NCBI GenBank assembly: GCA_036925085.1
Contig: JAUPFP010000052.1
Coordinates: 806,001 to 870,000 of the forward strand
DNA from: Brachycybe producta
Lineage: Eukaryota; Arthropoda; Diplopoda; Playtdesmida; Andrognathidae
Length of the DNA stretch: 64,000 nt
Reading direction: 5' to 3'
In this document: positions 53,001 through 63,442 of the stretch, in pieces
Layout: each line of letters opens with the position of its first letter
How positions within the stretch are numbered: the stretch's first letter is position 1
The notes under the pieces: generated by a model
What the model was told of the DNA's origin: nothing
The model's input: the letters and a program-made list of their open reading frames with translations, nothing else
The model's database searches: none
Translations under genes and position numbers: made by a program

Positions 53001-55688
53001 CCAAGAGATGTCGGATTGTAGCTTAAGATCAACTCGGCTTTGCTGCTGTTTTGGTCCAAAACCTGCACGAAACCGAATCGATCCATTAGAAAAGTCAAGT
53101 TCAAACTCGACTCTTGAGTCTTCTTTTATCAATGTTTAGTATATTTTTAATAGTTTGCTACAAATACGACAATATTAAGTTGGTTTTGTAGCTCTTCCGA
53201 AGTAAACACTCATTTTTAAACTTCAAAGTGAAATTTGACCTGTTTCAAATTCGCGTCAAAAGCTTATTTTGAAAAATAACATCGTGAAAATCCCTTCATT
53301 TACTATTACTTTCAAAACATACTTAGTTTTTCCAGGTTTTTCCATATCTCTATACCATTTATTAGCTTTCCCATTTTTTTCCAAATAAAAACAATTCTTT
53401 ACCGCGTTTTTCAGTGCTCATTTGTGGTTTTCTGTTGCGTTTTGCTTTTCTCTCCGCGTTTTATTAACTTCCTTGAGTTTTTTTTAGTTTCCCTTCATTT
53501 CTGCATTTCAACACACACACATTTCTGTGTTTTTCTGCATACTTTTTTTTTCTTAGCTTCGTCTTTCTGTTGTTTCTCCAATAGTTTTCCACGATTTCTG
53601 ACGTTATCGTTGCCTTTTCTCCGGATTTTACAAGAACCTTTCCGTTTTTTATTAGCTTTTCCATGTTTTTCCTGTATTTCAGCATTTACCTTGCATATTT
53701 CCTCGTTTCTCAGCATCTTTAAACACTTATTCTTCAATATTCGAAGGTTTTTCATTATTACCAACGAATTTCCTCGCCTCTTCTAAACTTTTTACACGTT
53801 TTTGCACATCTTTCAGCTTTTCATTAACCTTTCCATGATTTTTCCCCCATGTATTTCTCTGCTATTCCGCAATTTTCCCCAACATATTTTCTCACAGTTT
53901 CTATAATTACAGTAGATGTTTTCGAACGTTTCTGCTTTTTACACCCTTCCCCATATTTGTCAACACATTTCTGTATTTTTATTAGATTTTCCCTTGTTTG
54001 TTTGTTTTCCAAGGCGTTTCTCCGCGTAAAACTTCATAAAAACAAGGTCGATATTTAAAAAAACCCTTACTTTGTAGTCTCTCATAAGACTACTCAACGT
54101 ATCGACGTAAAAAATCGGAAGATATTCTCCATCGGGAGTTAACCTAAAATAAATTTTCAAAAAAATATTGTTAAACAAATAACAGCTTCGAAAAAAAAAT
54201 CTCAATTTCGAACTCGATTTTGTCACCTCAAAAGGTCGTAAACTTCGTACGGAACTCCTTGAATAGGTATCGGAATAACTTCGTCAACGATACTCAACGT
54301 CAGTTTTTGTCTCCAATGAGTTACGACTTTTTTCGTTCCGCTCTTTATAAATTAAAATTAAATTATGAAGAAGAAAAAAATGAACTTTCAACGAAATTAA
54401 GACCGTCCGTACTTCTTCTCGTTTCGTTTCGTCTCCGAGTAAATTGAACTTTTCGTTGTTTGGAACTCGATAAGTAGTGAGCGGAGACGTTAAGTGATAC
54501 GAGAACGGACTGCTCAGAAGATGATCTGCTGACTCAGATTGACGAAACTTAGGCATCAGAAAAGCGTGGATGAATAAAGTACCGTTCTTACGAGTCTGTT
54601 GAGGAATCGACACGTTCAGTGTCCTAAAAACAGATTTAACAAGAAAACGATTAAAACCTGAAATTGCAAAAGTTAAAAAATAACCTGGAATTACTAGAAT
54701 TTCATTATTATTTAATGAAAACTTCCTGCAATCTCCTGCAGATTCTGTTCAATTTTTGTAATTTAAAGCGAATTTTTCACAATTTTCCACACATTTCTTC
54801 AAATATTTAAGAGTTTTATAGAAAATTCTTAAAATATTCTGCATATTTCTTCGAATTTCTGCAGTTTTAAGCAAATTTTAATCGATTTCTATTAATTTTT
54901 AATGGAATTTCACACCAATTTAGTTTCCTCAAAATTTCTTGCAATTTTACTTACAGTTCGAATCAGCTTTTTTTTGTAATTATTTAAGTTTCTTTCACAT
55001 TTTCTGTAATTTCTACACAGTTCAATGCAGATTTCATTAAATTTACATCATATTTCATGATATGTGTTGGCAGACTTCTGTTTTTAAAGTTTTATAATAA
55101 TTTCTTTCAATTTCTTAAAGATATCGTCTTACTACAATTGGTAGCCTTTTTAAAATTTATGAATTCTTGATAATTTCTGGCAGTTTTCTCAAACGTTTAT
55201 GACAATTTTCATGCAGATTTCTTTATATTTTCTAATTTATAACCCAAATTTCCAATACTTTTCAAGAAATTCTTAACAATATCCAAAATATTTATCCGTT
55301 TTAAATTAATTTCTTGCGTTTGATAACTAATTGCAACTTAGAAAAGTTAATAATTTAACCAACACTTCGAACGGTTTCGTGACATCAAAGTTATCCTTGT
55401 TCCAAAGCGAATTCAAACGACTCGCAGAAACAACTTTTTTCTTCGTAGAAGTGAACAACGAAAGCTGAAAACAAGAAATAAGGTTTCTTTTATTAAAACT
55501 GATTCCAATAGAAGTATTCAAATCTGACGTAATACTCTGTATTTATGTCCGTAAAGTAAAAAAGGAGTGATGCATTTGTCCGTATCATCGCATTCTAACG
55601 GCATAAACAACGAAAATACGGACCAAGTAGAATGTAGAACATATCCAATGATTGCTACATTCAAAATAAACGTCAAAGGGCCTTTCAT
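50040..55688 (-). CDS. CLPTM1L: CLPTM1L-type multipass ER membrane protein, 15 coding exons
   Basis: Known for the family: CLPTM1L acts in the ER as a scramblase for a GPI-anchor precursor. Coding exons by plus coordinates, in translation order: 55688-55536, 55464-55364, 54623-54413, 54342-54227, 54143-54071, 53062-52945, 52869-52775, 52708-52520, 52378-52313, 51767-51717, 51641-51559, 51484-51450, 51367-51267, 50510-50395, 50301-50040. They total 1770 nt, 589 codons plus stop, and the phases join throughout. Near the N terminus is a membrane anchor (about 6-29), then a luminal domain with sequons N88, N98 and N223. Hydrophobic spans follow near 276-297, 319-335, 339-354, 395-413, 432-448 and 468-479. 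Diagnostic blocks are LLFDFLAFKNDISFW, LVLVPAGIG, YLSYLLYPLC, FLFMLPQLFVNYKLKSVAHL and FNTFIDDVFAF. The K/E/D-rich tail (about 521-589) is longer than in vertebrate forms (538 residues in human, from memory). The start is the ATG 13 bases after a 3' splice site. Confidence 0.95.
50068..50240. repeat. Imperfect tandem repeat inside the last CLPTM1L exon
   Basis: The plus strand shows repeated TCGTCTTCCTTATTGATT and TTCGTTGTCTTCCTTCGTG blocks in multiples of three bases. They encode repeated KEDD/KEDNE acidic and basic segments of the C-terminal tail, so the reading frame is kept. Confidence 0.8.
50650..51190. repeat. ~40-bp tandem array derived from family F, in a CLPTM1L intron
   Basis: About nine units of TTTTAAAATAAACTTTTTAT with spacer TTAAATTAATAT. 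The unit matches the inner arm of family F (ATCTTTCAAAATAAAC), and intact F arm pieces flank it at about 50,610 and 51,125. It sits in the intron between the exons at 51,267-51,367 and 50,395-50,510. Confidence 0.8.
51955..52170. mobile_element. Family F foldback element in a CLPTM1L intron
   Basis: GTTTTAGAAACTAGAAGGGG and ATATCTTTTAAAATAAAC pair with GTTTATTTTGAAAGATATCA and CAGTTTCTAAAAC. It sits between the exons at 52,313 and 51,767. Confidence 0.75.
53220..54060. other. CLPTM1L intron, T-rich degenerate repeats
   Basis: The intron between 54,071 and 53,062 holds a family F arm near 53,250-53,310. From about 53,330 it is T/C-rich with many variants of TTTTTCCATGTTTTTC. The open frames on both strands in this interval are products of that composition. 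Confidence 0.55.
54640..55320. other. CLPTM1L intron, T-rich degenerate repeats
   Basis: The intron between 55,364 and 54,623 is built of diverged TTTCTTGCAATTTT-like pieces with no other feature. Confidence 0.5.
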
Positions 55689-55939
55689 CTTAACCTGGAA
55701 CCTAAAAAAATATCGAAAAATATGCAAATGAGACGTGGAAATCACTAAATCCACGTAAGCAAAACACGTCATTTTAACGCGTTTTACGGCTAAAATCGCA
55801 AATATCATCCGATAAAAACAATTTTCTTCGTTAAATATCACTAGAAAGATCATAATTATATCGTATCACATCTGAAAATCGTATAATTTCTATCGTAATT
55901 ATCAGATTTTTAATTAAAAACCATAAGATTACAACTTAC

Positions 55940-55990
55940 CGGCTGCTTATCAGATCTCTGAATGTCAGAAGAAAAAAAAAGAAAACCAGC
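55940..55990 (-). other. CLPTM1L: Non-coding 5' exon of CLPTM1L (right border uncertain)
   Basis: On the minus strand AAGCAGCCG is followed by GTAAGTTGTAATC, a consensus donor at 55,939. The matching acceptor (TTTTTTTAG) lies 13 bases before the start codon, at 55,702/55,701. The intron of about 240 bp thus lies in the 5' UTR. The transcription start is not visible, so the outer border given is only a guess. Confidence 0.55.
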
Positions 55991-56898
55991 TGTGCGAGTT
56001 ACATAAAACATCCAACAGATGGTGCTGACGTCAACCACTCAATTATGAAGTGCCACGTATGACATAAAACACATTCGCTATAGGCACAATGAAAAATGTG
56101 ACATGCTGAAGATTAATGACAAGTCTACGGTAACCTCGCCTTAAAATGAAGTACATGACGTCATCAGGTGGTTAACAAAATTTCCAGAATTTGTGTCATT
56201 TAGTTTGATTGAAAAAGGATAGCAAACCGGTTTTAAAAGTTTAAACAAAAGTTGTTTGTATTATTTTGTTATTACCCCTTTTTAATCAGAAAAAAGTGAA
56301 ACAAGACTAAATTTTTTATCAACCCGTCTGACGTCACCAGCTTCAATTTGCAGTGCCTTAGATATAATTATTGATCGGCATTGTTTGCTATTAAATAGCT
56401 TCATTATACAATATTACTCTCATGCTTGTCATTATAGCTGTATGTCACGTATTAACAATAGACATCCATTTTGTGTCTTATAGTGCTGTATCAATTTACT
56501 GAATGATTCTGGTTGCTGTTTAATAAAACTTCATATTTGTACAACAAATACTGTAAACCAATTTTGCAACTTACTTAATACATTTGAGCGATGCGTTACA
56601 GCATATTTTTAGTTTAACTCCGTCGTTTTTGTCTCCAGAATATAATGTCAAAAATGAGCTACATAAGGACACAAGTGAAAGTAATATTATTTTTTATAGC
56701 GCAACGTGGCGAACAGCCGCGCAATGTGCAAGCGGCGGCTGCTATATTATTTGTGAAAGTGTCAGCGGCGGCGACTAAAATGGCTGCTGTCTGTTTATAA
56801 CAGAAAAGTTTCCGCATTGTGTTTTTTTTTAAATGTTTTTTTCTTAACTTAATAATTAAGTTATAAAGAAACTTTCAACGAAAATATTATATTTAACG
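55991..56898. promoter_or_regulatory. Shared upstream region of CLPTM1L and CISD3 (head-to-head)
   Basis: Perfect CRE octamers TGACGTCA occur at 56,026-56,033, 56,156-56,163 and 56,329-56,336. Part of it (about 56,225-56,345) is a diverged copy of 48,361-48,470. Close to CISD3 the DNA becomes GC-rich with repeated GCGGCGG blocks (56,705-56,775) and AAAATGGCTGCTG, close to a YY1 site. The two genes are divergent, so a bidirectional promoter is likely. No start site is mapped. Confidence 0.6.
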
Positions 56899-57836
56899 AT
56901 GGCAGTTCAACATTTAGTAAGAAACACGATGCTTTTCAGACACAGCAGTACCAAATTATCAACTTCGCCAATGATGAGGTCAAAGGTCAGGAGGTCGCTC
57001 CCGTGCATGTTGCACGTGCTCCATGGACCATGTGCTTTTCTTGTTTATGTTTGTTTGTTTCTAATTTAGATCCACATGTGTTGTGTTGATATGGACAACA
57101 ACAGTACGAAGAAGAAAGTGGAGAAACCGGCCGAATTGGACAACTATCCGGGAAAGGAATGCACTTACGAATGGCAGATTAAAGTGAAAGGAAAGATTTA
57201 CGACAAGAAACCATTTAAGTTTGCGTGCAAAAAGGGTCAAGTTTACAATTGGTGCGCATGTGGATTAAGTAGATCGCAGGTAAGCTCGCTAGGGCACGGA
57301 TTTGTATGCACTATCAAGCAAACGTTTCTCAATTTGAGGCCCAAGAGCCAATTGCGAAGTAACAATCCCGTTTAGATCAAGCAGTAATTATGGTTTTTCA
57401 ATCAAAAACACCTGGCTAGAACTCTAGTTGACAACTGATAGTAACCAGACATCTAGCCTCTAACCAATCTTGATTAGAAAAAGCAGGATGATGATGATGA
57501 TTACTTCACAATTGGCACTTGGCTCTTGGCTCTTGGCTCACAGATTGAGAAACATTTGCTTGATATTTTGCATAAAAATGTGTACCCGAATAAGTACGTT
57601 TCGATTATCGGATCGTCTGATATCTTGATCGTTTATTTATTTGCGCGTTTTAATAGCCATTCTGTGACGGAAGTCATAATGGACCACTTCTGAGGAGTGT
57701 ATTGAGGCCTGTAAAATTCATTGCACCGGAAGATAAAGAGTATTGGTTCTGTAATTGCAAACAGACAAACCACAGACCACTTTGTGATGGAAGTCATCGT
57801 GATGAGAAAGTTCAGGAAAAAACGAAATATCTTTGA
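56899..57836 (+). CDS. CISD3: CISD3-type mitochondrial iron-sulfur protein with two CDGSH domains, three exons
   Basis: Exons 56,899-56,985, 57,070-57,279 and 57,657-57,836 join in phase 0 to give 158 residues. Known for the family: CISD3 (Miner2) is a soluble mitochondrial matrix protein that binds two 2Fe-2S clusters, each held by three Cys and one His. Here the first set is C91, C93, C102 and H106 (CACGLSRSQPFCDGSH) and the second is C131, C133, C142 and H146 (CNCKQTNHRPLCDGSH). No ligand is missing. The first 29 residues are rich in R, S and T with no acidic residue, fitting a matrix-targeting sequence. There is no membrane anchor, unlike CISD1 and CISD2. Donors are GTCAGG (weak) and GTAAGC. 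Exon 1 is inferred from phase, donor and targeting character, and its start is less certain than exons 2 and 3. It is divergent from CLPTM1L. Human CISD3 is about 127 residues. Confidence 0.93.
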
Positions 57837-57887
57837 GTTTTTTTTAAATTTCTATTAGGTATAAAAACATTTAAAATGTACATTTTA

Positions 57888-57903
57888 AATAAAGTTAAAT
57901 AAA
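57888..57903 (+). promoter_or_regulatory. Polyadenylation signals of CISD3
   Basis: AATAAA occurs at 57,888-57,893 and again at 57,898-57,903, 52 and 62 bases after the stop codon. This gives a short 3' UTR. Confidence 0.75.
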
Positions 57904-58158
57904 TAATCGATGTTTTTGATAGAAAATTGTAATAAAAAGTCTCAACTCAGCTGTAGAATAATGAATAAAAATAGTGTTCTAATATGGCGTTTTTGCTTCA
58001 ATGGTGTACTATGTACTTTTTTTTTTTTCACATTTCTTGTTTCAGGATTGTCACGTCGTGTATATTTTGATGTTAAATTAAAAAGACCAGTGTGTATACG
58101 TGTATAAAGAAATATTGTAAAAAGGTAGCAAAAATGATTCAAAATTGATTTGCAAAAT

Positions 58159-58235
58159 AGGTGACCTAATATGGCTGCTGTGCTTCTTTGGTATACGGTT
58201 TATGATTAAATCATAAACGCCATATTAGATCACCT
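58159..58235. mobile_element. Small foldback between CISD3 and PIP4K2
   Basis: AGGTGACCTAATATGGC at the left pairs with GCCATATTAGATCACCT at the right (one mismatch). The inner arms GGTTTATGATT/AATCATAAAC pair again. 77 bp. Confidence 0.8.
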
Positions 58236-59080
58236 GAATTGTACATCAATTTTTGAGGATAATTTGGTGTTAATATCTACACCGTATGCCTGATAACTGC
58301 TTATTAGAGCTTTAAGAAATTAACATGACACCAGTCCCTATAAATAAAAACGTAACACTTGAACGCAGCGCACCAAGCGGTAGTTACTGTATTTAGACTA
58401 TAAAACCATAAAGATACTACTACAGCGTCCTCTAACGCTATGTAATGAACTGTATTACAACAGCGAGCACATAAATAACATAGGTACATTTGTCGTCAAG
58501 CTTAATAAAAATAAAAAGGGCGGAGTGACGCTGAGTTTTCCAATATAGTTGAATTGAAAAGAAGCGGAGGTTGTTTTAGCTTGTTTGTAAACGCATCTTA
58601 AAGCCGACCTTCTAGACCACATTAATATCTGCGGTTGAAATCTTTACGAAGGATCTGTATGACGTCACACCACCGCTATTAATTGTAAAAATGCAGTCAG
58701 TGTGACGTCATGCCGGTGTTTACCGTGAACGTATCCGTAAAGAAGCAACTTTTTTTTTTCCATCTATCCGTTTGTTGTTGTCATTTTTATACGAAATTTT
58801 ATCGGATTTCTGTGATGTTTCTTGTGGAATTTGTGCGTCGAAAACGAAGATTTTTTCTCATCTTTAAACAATAATATCGTTATAAAGGAGTGCATTTAAC
58901 GATTAACGACGTTTTGGACGATAAAAAACGTCGAATTTTCGGTGAAAATCGGTGTTTTTGATCGTTTTCGGTGATTTTTTTCTGCTCGTAATGAACGTGA
59001 AATAAGAGAGAAAAATCAACGATTTTGACTTTTTTTTCGGTTTTTTCTCTTTAGAAATCGTTAAATAACGACAGGAGAAA
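58236..59080 (+). promoter_or_regulatory. Upstream region and 5' UTR of PIP4K2
   Basis: Two perfect CRE octamers TGACGTCA stand at 58,660-58,667 and 58,703-58,710, 36 bases apart. From about 58,720 to the start codon the sequence has many CG dinucleotides (CGAAAACGAAG, TTTTCGGTGA), unlike the AT-rich repeats elsewhere, as expected for a leader or CpG-spared promoter. The transcription start is not mapped. Confidence 0.55.
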
Positions 59081-60035
59081 ATGTCGGCCGCAATTTCATC
59101 CACTCCTTCTTATAGAATCAAGAAGAAATTCAGAGTTAAACATCAGAAAGTGAAATTATTCAGAGCGAATGAACCACTTTTATCCGTTTTCATGTGGGGA
59201 ATTAATCATTCTGTAAGTTTCATCGATTTAAACGACGAAAAAAAGCGTAAAAATCGTTAAATTACAACAATTTCCATCAATATTCAACCTGTGAATTCGT
59301 TAATACGAGCGAAAACCGCATCATTTTCTTTTGAAAGACGCTTTAAAGCCATTAAAAAAAAACCGTTGTTTCGATCGATAAGCGCATTAATTTGGTATTG
59401 ATATGCGTTAATTACATGAAAACGCATCAATTTCAGTTGCAAGACGCATTAATTTGCTTTTTAACGTGCATTACAACATGAAAACTACATCGTTTTCAGT
59501 TGCAAGATGCTTTAAAACGATTAAGAAATGTTGTTTTGATCGATGAGCGCATTAATTTGATCTTGATATGCGTTAATTACAAGAAAACGCATTAATTTGC
59601 TTTTGGCGTGCATTGTAACATGAAAACCACATCGTTTCCAAGAGGAACATGCTTTAAAACGATTAGGAAGCGTTATTTCGATCAAAAATGCATCTTAACT
59701 TGCATTTGACATGCGTCAATGTATGAAAACAGCTTTCTTTTCAGCTTTACAATGCGTTAAAGCAGCTAAAACGCATTGTTTTCAGCGTTCTGGCGCATTA
59801 AAGCAGTTAAAACACTTCGTCATCAGCTTTACTTTGTGATAAACCACCTTAAAAACGGCGTGTTTTCGTTGAATTTTGCATTAAAACTGTCTGAATGATT
59901 TTTTTTTTTGTAATTTTTCTCTTGTTTTTATTTTTAGATAAATGAACTTGGTCACATAAATATTCCGGTAATGTTGATGCCGGACGATTTCAAAGCATTT
60001 AGCAAAATTAAAGTGGACAATCATCTTTTTAATAA
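59081..60035 (+). CDS. PIP4K2: Phosphatidylinositol 5-phosphate 4-kinase type II, first two coding exons (partial)
   Basis: Exon 1 is 59,081-59,212 (44 codons) and exon 2 is 59,938-60,035 (32 codons plus two bases, phase 2). Donors are GTAAGT and GTGAGT, and the acceptor is TTTTTATTTTTAG. Known for the family: PIP4K2 enzymes convert PI5P to PI(4,5)P2 in the cytosol, at membranes and in the nucleus. The N-terminal block [20 protein letters not shown], followed by GINHS, then [20 protein letters not shown] and [12 protein letters not shown], is the conserved start of animal PIP4K2A/B/C proteins. It precedes the kinase core, which lies beyond the window. Vertebrates have three paralogues. I cannot tell which, if any, this equals, and a single invertebrate gene is likely. 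The ATG at 59,081 follows the context GGAGAAA. Confidence 0.95.
59213..59937. other. PIP4K2 intron 1 with degenerate repeats
   Basis: The intron holds many diverged pieces of the type GCATTAATTTG, TGCGTTAATTACA and GAAAAC(C/G)CAT, spaced at tens of bases. It is an old short tandem array. Confidence 0.65.
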
Positions 60036-61160
60036 GTGAGTTTCATATAAATCTCTATTAAAACTTCCAAAAAAAAGGGTAAACCATAATGGAAAATGCC
60101 CGAAAATAGAAACAAAATGACAGAAAATAAAGAGAAAATTCCAAAAAAAATTAGAAACAAAATCGTAGAATCTAAAAGAAATTTACAGAAAATAGAAACA
60201 AAATGGTGGAAAGTAAAAGAAGATGTCCGGAAACAAGACACAAAATAACAGAAAAATAAACACGAAATGCTAGAAAACACCTAAAAAACAAACAAAATAA
60301 CTAAAAACTAGAAACAAAATTTCCTAAAATATGAAATAAAAGCACAAAAAATAGCGAAAACGAGGTATAAAATGGTTGAAAATAGCTAAATTCTGAGAGA
60401 AGTTGGCCAAAAATGGAAACAAAATAACAGAAAATAAGAGAAAATTCCAAAACGTAGAAACAAAATGGCAGAAAACAGAACCGAAATAAGAGTAAAACAA
60501 ACACGAAATGCTAGAAAACAGCTAAAAAACAAACAAAATAACTAAAAACTAGAAACAAAATGACCTAAAATAACTAAAATATGAAATAAAAGCACAAAAA
60601 ATAGCGAAAACGAGGTTCAAAATAGTTGAATTCTGAGAGAAGTTGGCCAGAAATGACAGAAAATAAGAGAAAATTCCAAAAAGTAGAAGCAAAATTGCAA
60701 AATCTAAAAGAAATTTCCGGAACAAAATGGCAGAAAGTTTAAAGAAAATGTTCTTTAAACTTTCTGCCATTTTCTATTTGGAATTTTCTCTTATTTTCTG
60801 TCATTTGCTTGCTGAAAACAGAAACGAAATAACAGTAAAACAAACACGAAATGCTAGAAAACAGCTAAAAACAAACAAAATAACTAAAAAAAAAAAATAG
60901 AAACAAAATGGCCTAAAATAACGAAAATAGAAACAAAATGGCCTAAAATAACTAAAATATGAAAGAAAAGCATAAAAATAGCTAAATCAGGTACAAAATG
61001 GTTGATAATAGCTAATTTCTGAGAGAAGTTGGCTCGAAAATAGAAGAAAATAACTAAAATTTGGAACAAAATCAGAGAAAAATAGCTAAAAATCCACAAA
61101 AAAATGAACCAAAAATGTGTGAAAGCAGGCAATAAAACCTCGAATAACTGTAAAAAAAAA
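60036..61160. repeat. PIP4K2 intron 2: A-rich ~240-bp imperfect repeats
   Basis: CTAAAAACTAGAAACAAAAT occurs at about 60,301 and 60,541. ATGAAATAAAAGCACAAAAA occurs at about 60,332 and 60,572. A third diverged unit runs from about 60,895. Smaller GAAACAAAATGGC pieces fill the rest. The T-rich frames on the minus strand are artefacts. Confidence 0.75.
60724..60773. repeat. Perfect 23-bp hairpin with 4-base loop
   Basis: The left arm 60,724-60,746 (AAAATGGCAGAAAGTTTAAA plus GAA) is exactly complementary to 60,751-60,773. The bases after it, up to about 60,810, go on matching the reverse complement of 60,652-60,685, so this is one edge of a local inverted duplication. Confidence 0.9.
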
Positions 61161-61639
61161 AAAAGCAAAAACTTGGTGAAAATGTTAAAGAATGAAACGT
61201 TCCGGAACCAAAGTTATGAATGCGATTTTGAAAACCGCAGACCATAAAAATTAAATAATAGAAAAATCATCTTCCGGACTCCAAAGAAACGGAAATTATT
61301 GATTTTTCTTTACAAACTTAATATTTTTCTCGCTTTTTTTTTTCCTAATGAAATCGAAAAAAAATCACGTTTTCGATTGGCTGATCGAGAAAGAGAGAGA
61401 GAGACCAACAAATAGAATAAAAACTAGAAAGATTCTGTTTTCATCCTAGAAAAAACAATTAGTTTGGGGTTTTATTAGAACCAATAAAATCAACAGAAAT
61501 TTAATCACAATTTAATTAAAAGTCTCGGATTAATAAACTCAAATCGTAAAACTAACTACAGTTTTTTTTCTAATGAGGTTCATCTTAAAAGTTAATTAAT
61601 TGAGGTTATCAACTGTAGAGAAATATATTTTCTTGATAG
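61161..61639. other. PIP4K2 intron 2, no other feature
   Basis: AT-rich intron sequence with a short GA run at about 61,388-61,401. Nothing else was recognised. Confidence 0.4.
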
Positions 61640-63130
61640 TTAACTGTCGAGAGTCAGTAAAGAAAGCTTCAATTAGTTAACTCTTAAGCTAAATCTCGTT
61701 AAAAAAATTCTTTCAAGACAGTTGACTATCAAGAAAAAGTATTTCTGGACAGTTGAAAGCCTTGATTAGTTCCTTAATAGTAAACTGTCTGAGAGAAACC
61801 TTCAGTCTTGGTGAACAAAGTCTCATTTAGTTAACTCTCAAGAAATTGACTCTCTCAGAGAGTTAACTATTAAAAAAAAGTGTTTCTCGACAGTTGAAAG
61901 CCTTGATTAGTTCCTTAATAGTAAACTGTCTGAGAGAACACTTCAGTCTTGGTTAATAATGTCTCATTTAGTTAACTCTCAAGAAATTGACTCTCTTAGA
62001 GAGTTAACTATTAAAAAAAAGTGTGTTTCTCGACAGTTGAAAGCCTTGATTAGTTCCTTGATAGTCAACTGTCAAAGAAAACACTTCAGTCTTGGTTAAC
62101 AAAGTCTCATTTAGTTAACTCTCAAGAAATTGACTCTCTCAGAGAGTTAACTATTAAAAAAAATGTTTCTCGACAGTTGAAAGCCTTGATTAGTTCCTTA
62201 ATAGTAAACTGTCTGAGAGAAACCTTCAGTCTTGGTGAACAAAGTCTCATTTAGTTAACTCTCAAGAAATTTACTCTCTCAGAGAGTTAACTATTAAAAA
62301 AAAAGTGTTTCTCGACAGTTGAAAGCCTTGATTAGTTCCTTAATAGTAAACTGTCAAAGAAAACACTTCAGTCTTGGTTAACAAAGTCTCATTTAGTTAA
62401 CTCTCAAGAAATTGACTCTCTTAGAGAGTTAACTATTAAAAAAAAGTGTGTTTCTCGACAGTTGAAAGCCTTGATTAGTTCCTTAATAGTAAACTGTCTT
62501 GAGAGAAACCGTCAGTCAGTTAAGAGTCTCAATTAGTTAATTCTCGAGAGAACGGGACATAAAGAGTTATAAATCTCAGATAGGTGACTATCAAGATTTT
62601 TCCTGAATAATCCAGACTATCAATTAGTTAACTCTCAAAGTTAAATATAAAAATAATCTTCTCTCAGAGAGTTGACTATCAAGAAAAGATATTTCTGGAC
62701 AGTAAAACCTTGATTAAGTTATTTTTCTTCATAGTTAACTATCTGAGAGAAAACCTCTGCTAGTTAACTAAGTCTCAATTAGTTAACTCTCAAGTTAAAT
62801 CTAGAAAGAAAGAAAAACTGTCGGAGAGTTGACTGTCATTAAAAGATATTTCTGGACAGTAAAACCTTGATTAAGTTATTTTTCTTCATAGTTAACTATC
62901 TGAGAGAAAACTTCTATTTAACTGTCAAGTTAAATATAAAAATCTTCTCTCAGAGAGTTGACTATCAAGAAAAGATATTTCTCGAGAGTTAAACCTTGAT
63001 TAAGTTATTTTTCTTCATAGTTAACTATCTGAGAGAAAACCTCTGCTAGTTAACTAAGTCTCAATTAGTTAACTCTCAAGTTAAATCTAGAAAGAAAGAA
63101 AAACTGTCGGAGAGTAGACTGTCAAGATGA
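61640..63130. repeat. ~142-bp tandem array followed by ~150-200-bp variants (PIP4K2 intron 2)
   Basis: GACAGTTGAAAGCCTTGATT begins at 61,748, 61,889, 62,032, 62,172, 62,314 and 62,457, a period of 140-143 bp. Inside each unit are CTCAGAGAGTTAACTATTAA and its near-reciprocal TAGTTAACTCTCAAG, so units can fold. From about 62,520 larger and more diverged units follow. Confidence 0.92.
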
Positions 63131-63442
63131 GATATTTCTGGAAACCTCGATTTGTCTGAGAGTAGAAAAGAAACTAGCAGATATTTAAATCTGAGACTCT
63201 GAAGACAAACTGTCGAAAAACATGTTTTGAATTATTAATTATGCAAAACGAAATATGACGTCATCGCACTTAATGTCAATTAAATTAATTCATTAAATAT
63301 TAAAACTTAATTTCTGTTTTATTTTTATAATGAACTAATTTTGACGACGTTGACGACGACGCCCAAGAAAATTGCTTAAAATTTAATATTTATAAAAATG
63401 TTAATCACTTATTTTGTGTTTTGGGCGTCGACCCCCCTCCCT

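Noticed and set aside
53424..54058. Open frames on both strands between CLPTM1L exons
   Set aside because: They lie in an intron of T-rich degenerate repeats. The conserved CLPTM1L exons on either side join without them.
55360..55464. CLPTM1L exon ending at 55,360 in phase 0
   Set aside because: That end would put the next exon (from 54,623) out of frame. Ending at 55,364 in phase 2 restores the conserved V-TLNVS junction.
56584..56778. 64-codon open frame between CLPTM1L and CISD3
   Set aside because: It has no ATG start and overlaps the GC-rich promoter-like region.
57910..58142. Open frames just after CISD3 on both strands
   Set aside because: They follow directly on the polyadenylation signals, have low-complexity phenylalanine or lysine stretches, and have no conserved content.
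60029..61168. Series of minus-strand F/L/S-rich open frames resembling membrane segments
   Set aside because: They are reverse readings of the A-rich intronic repeat GAAACAAAATGGC. Their apparent hydrophobicity comes from T-rich codons.
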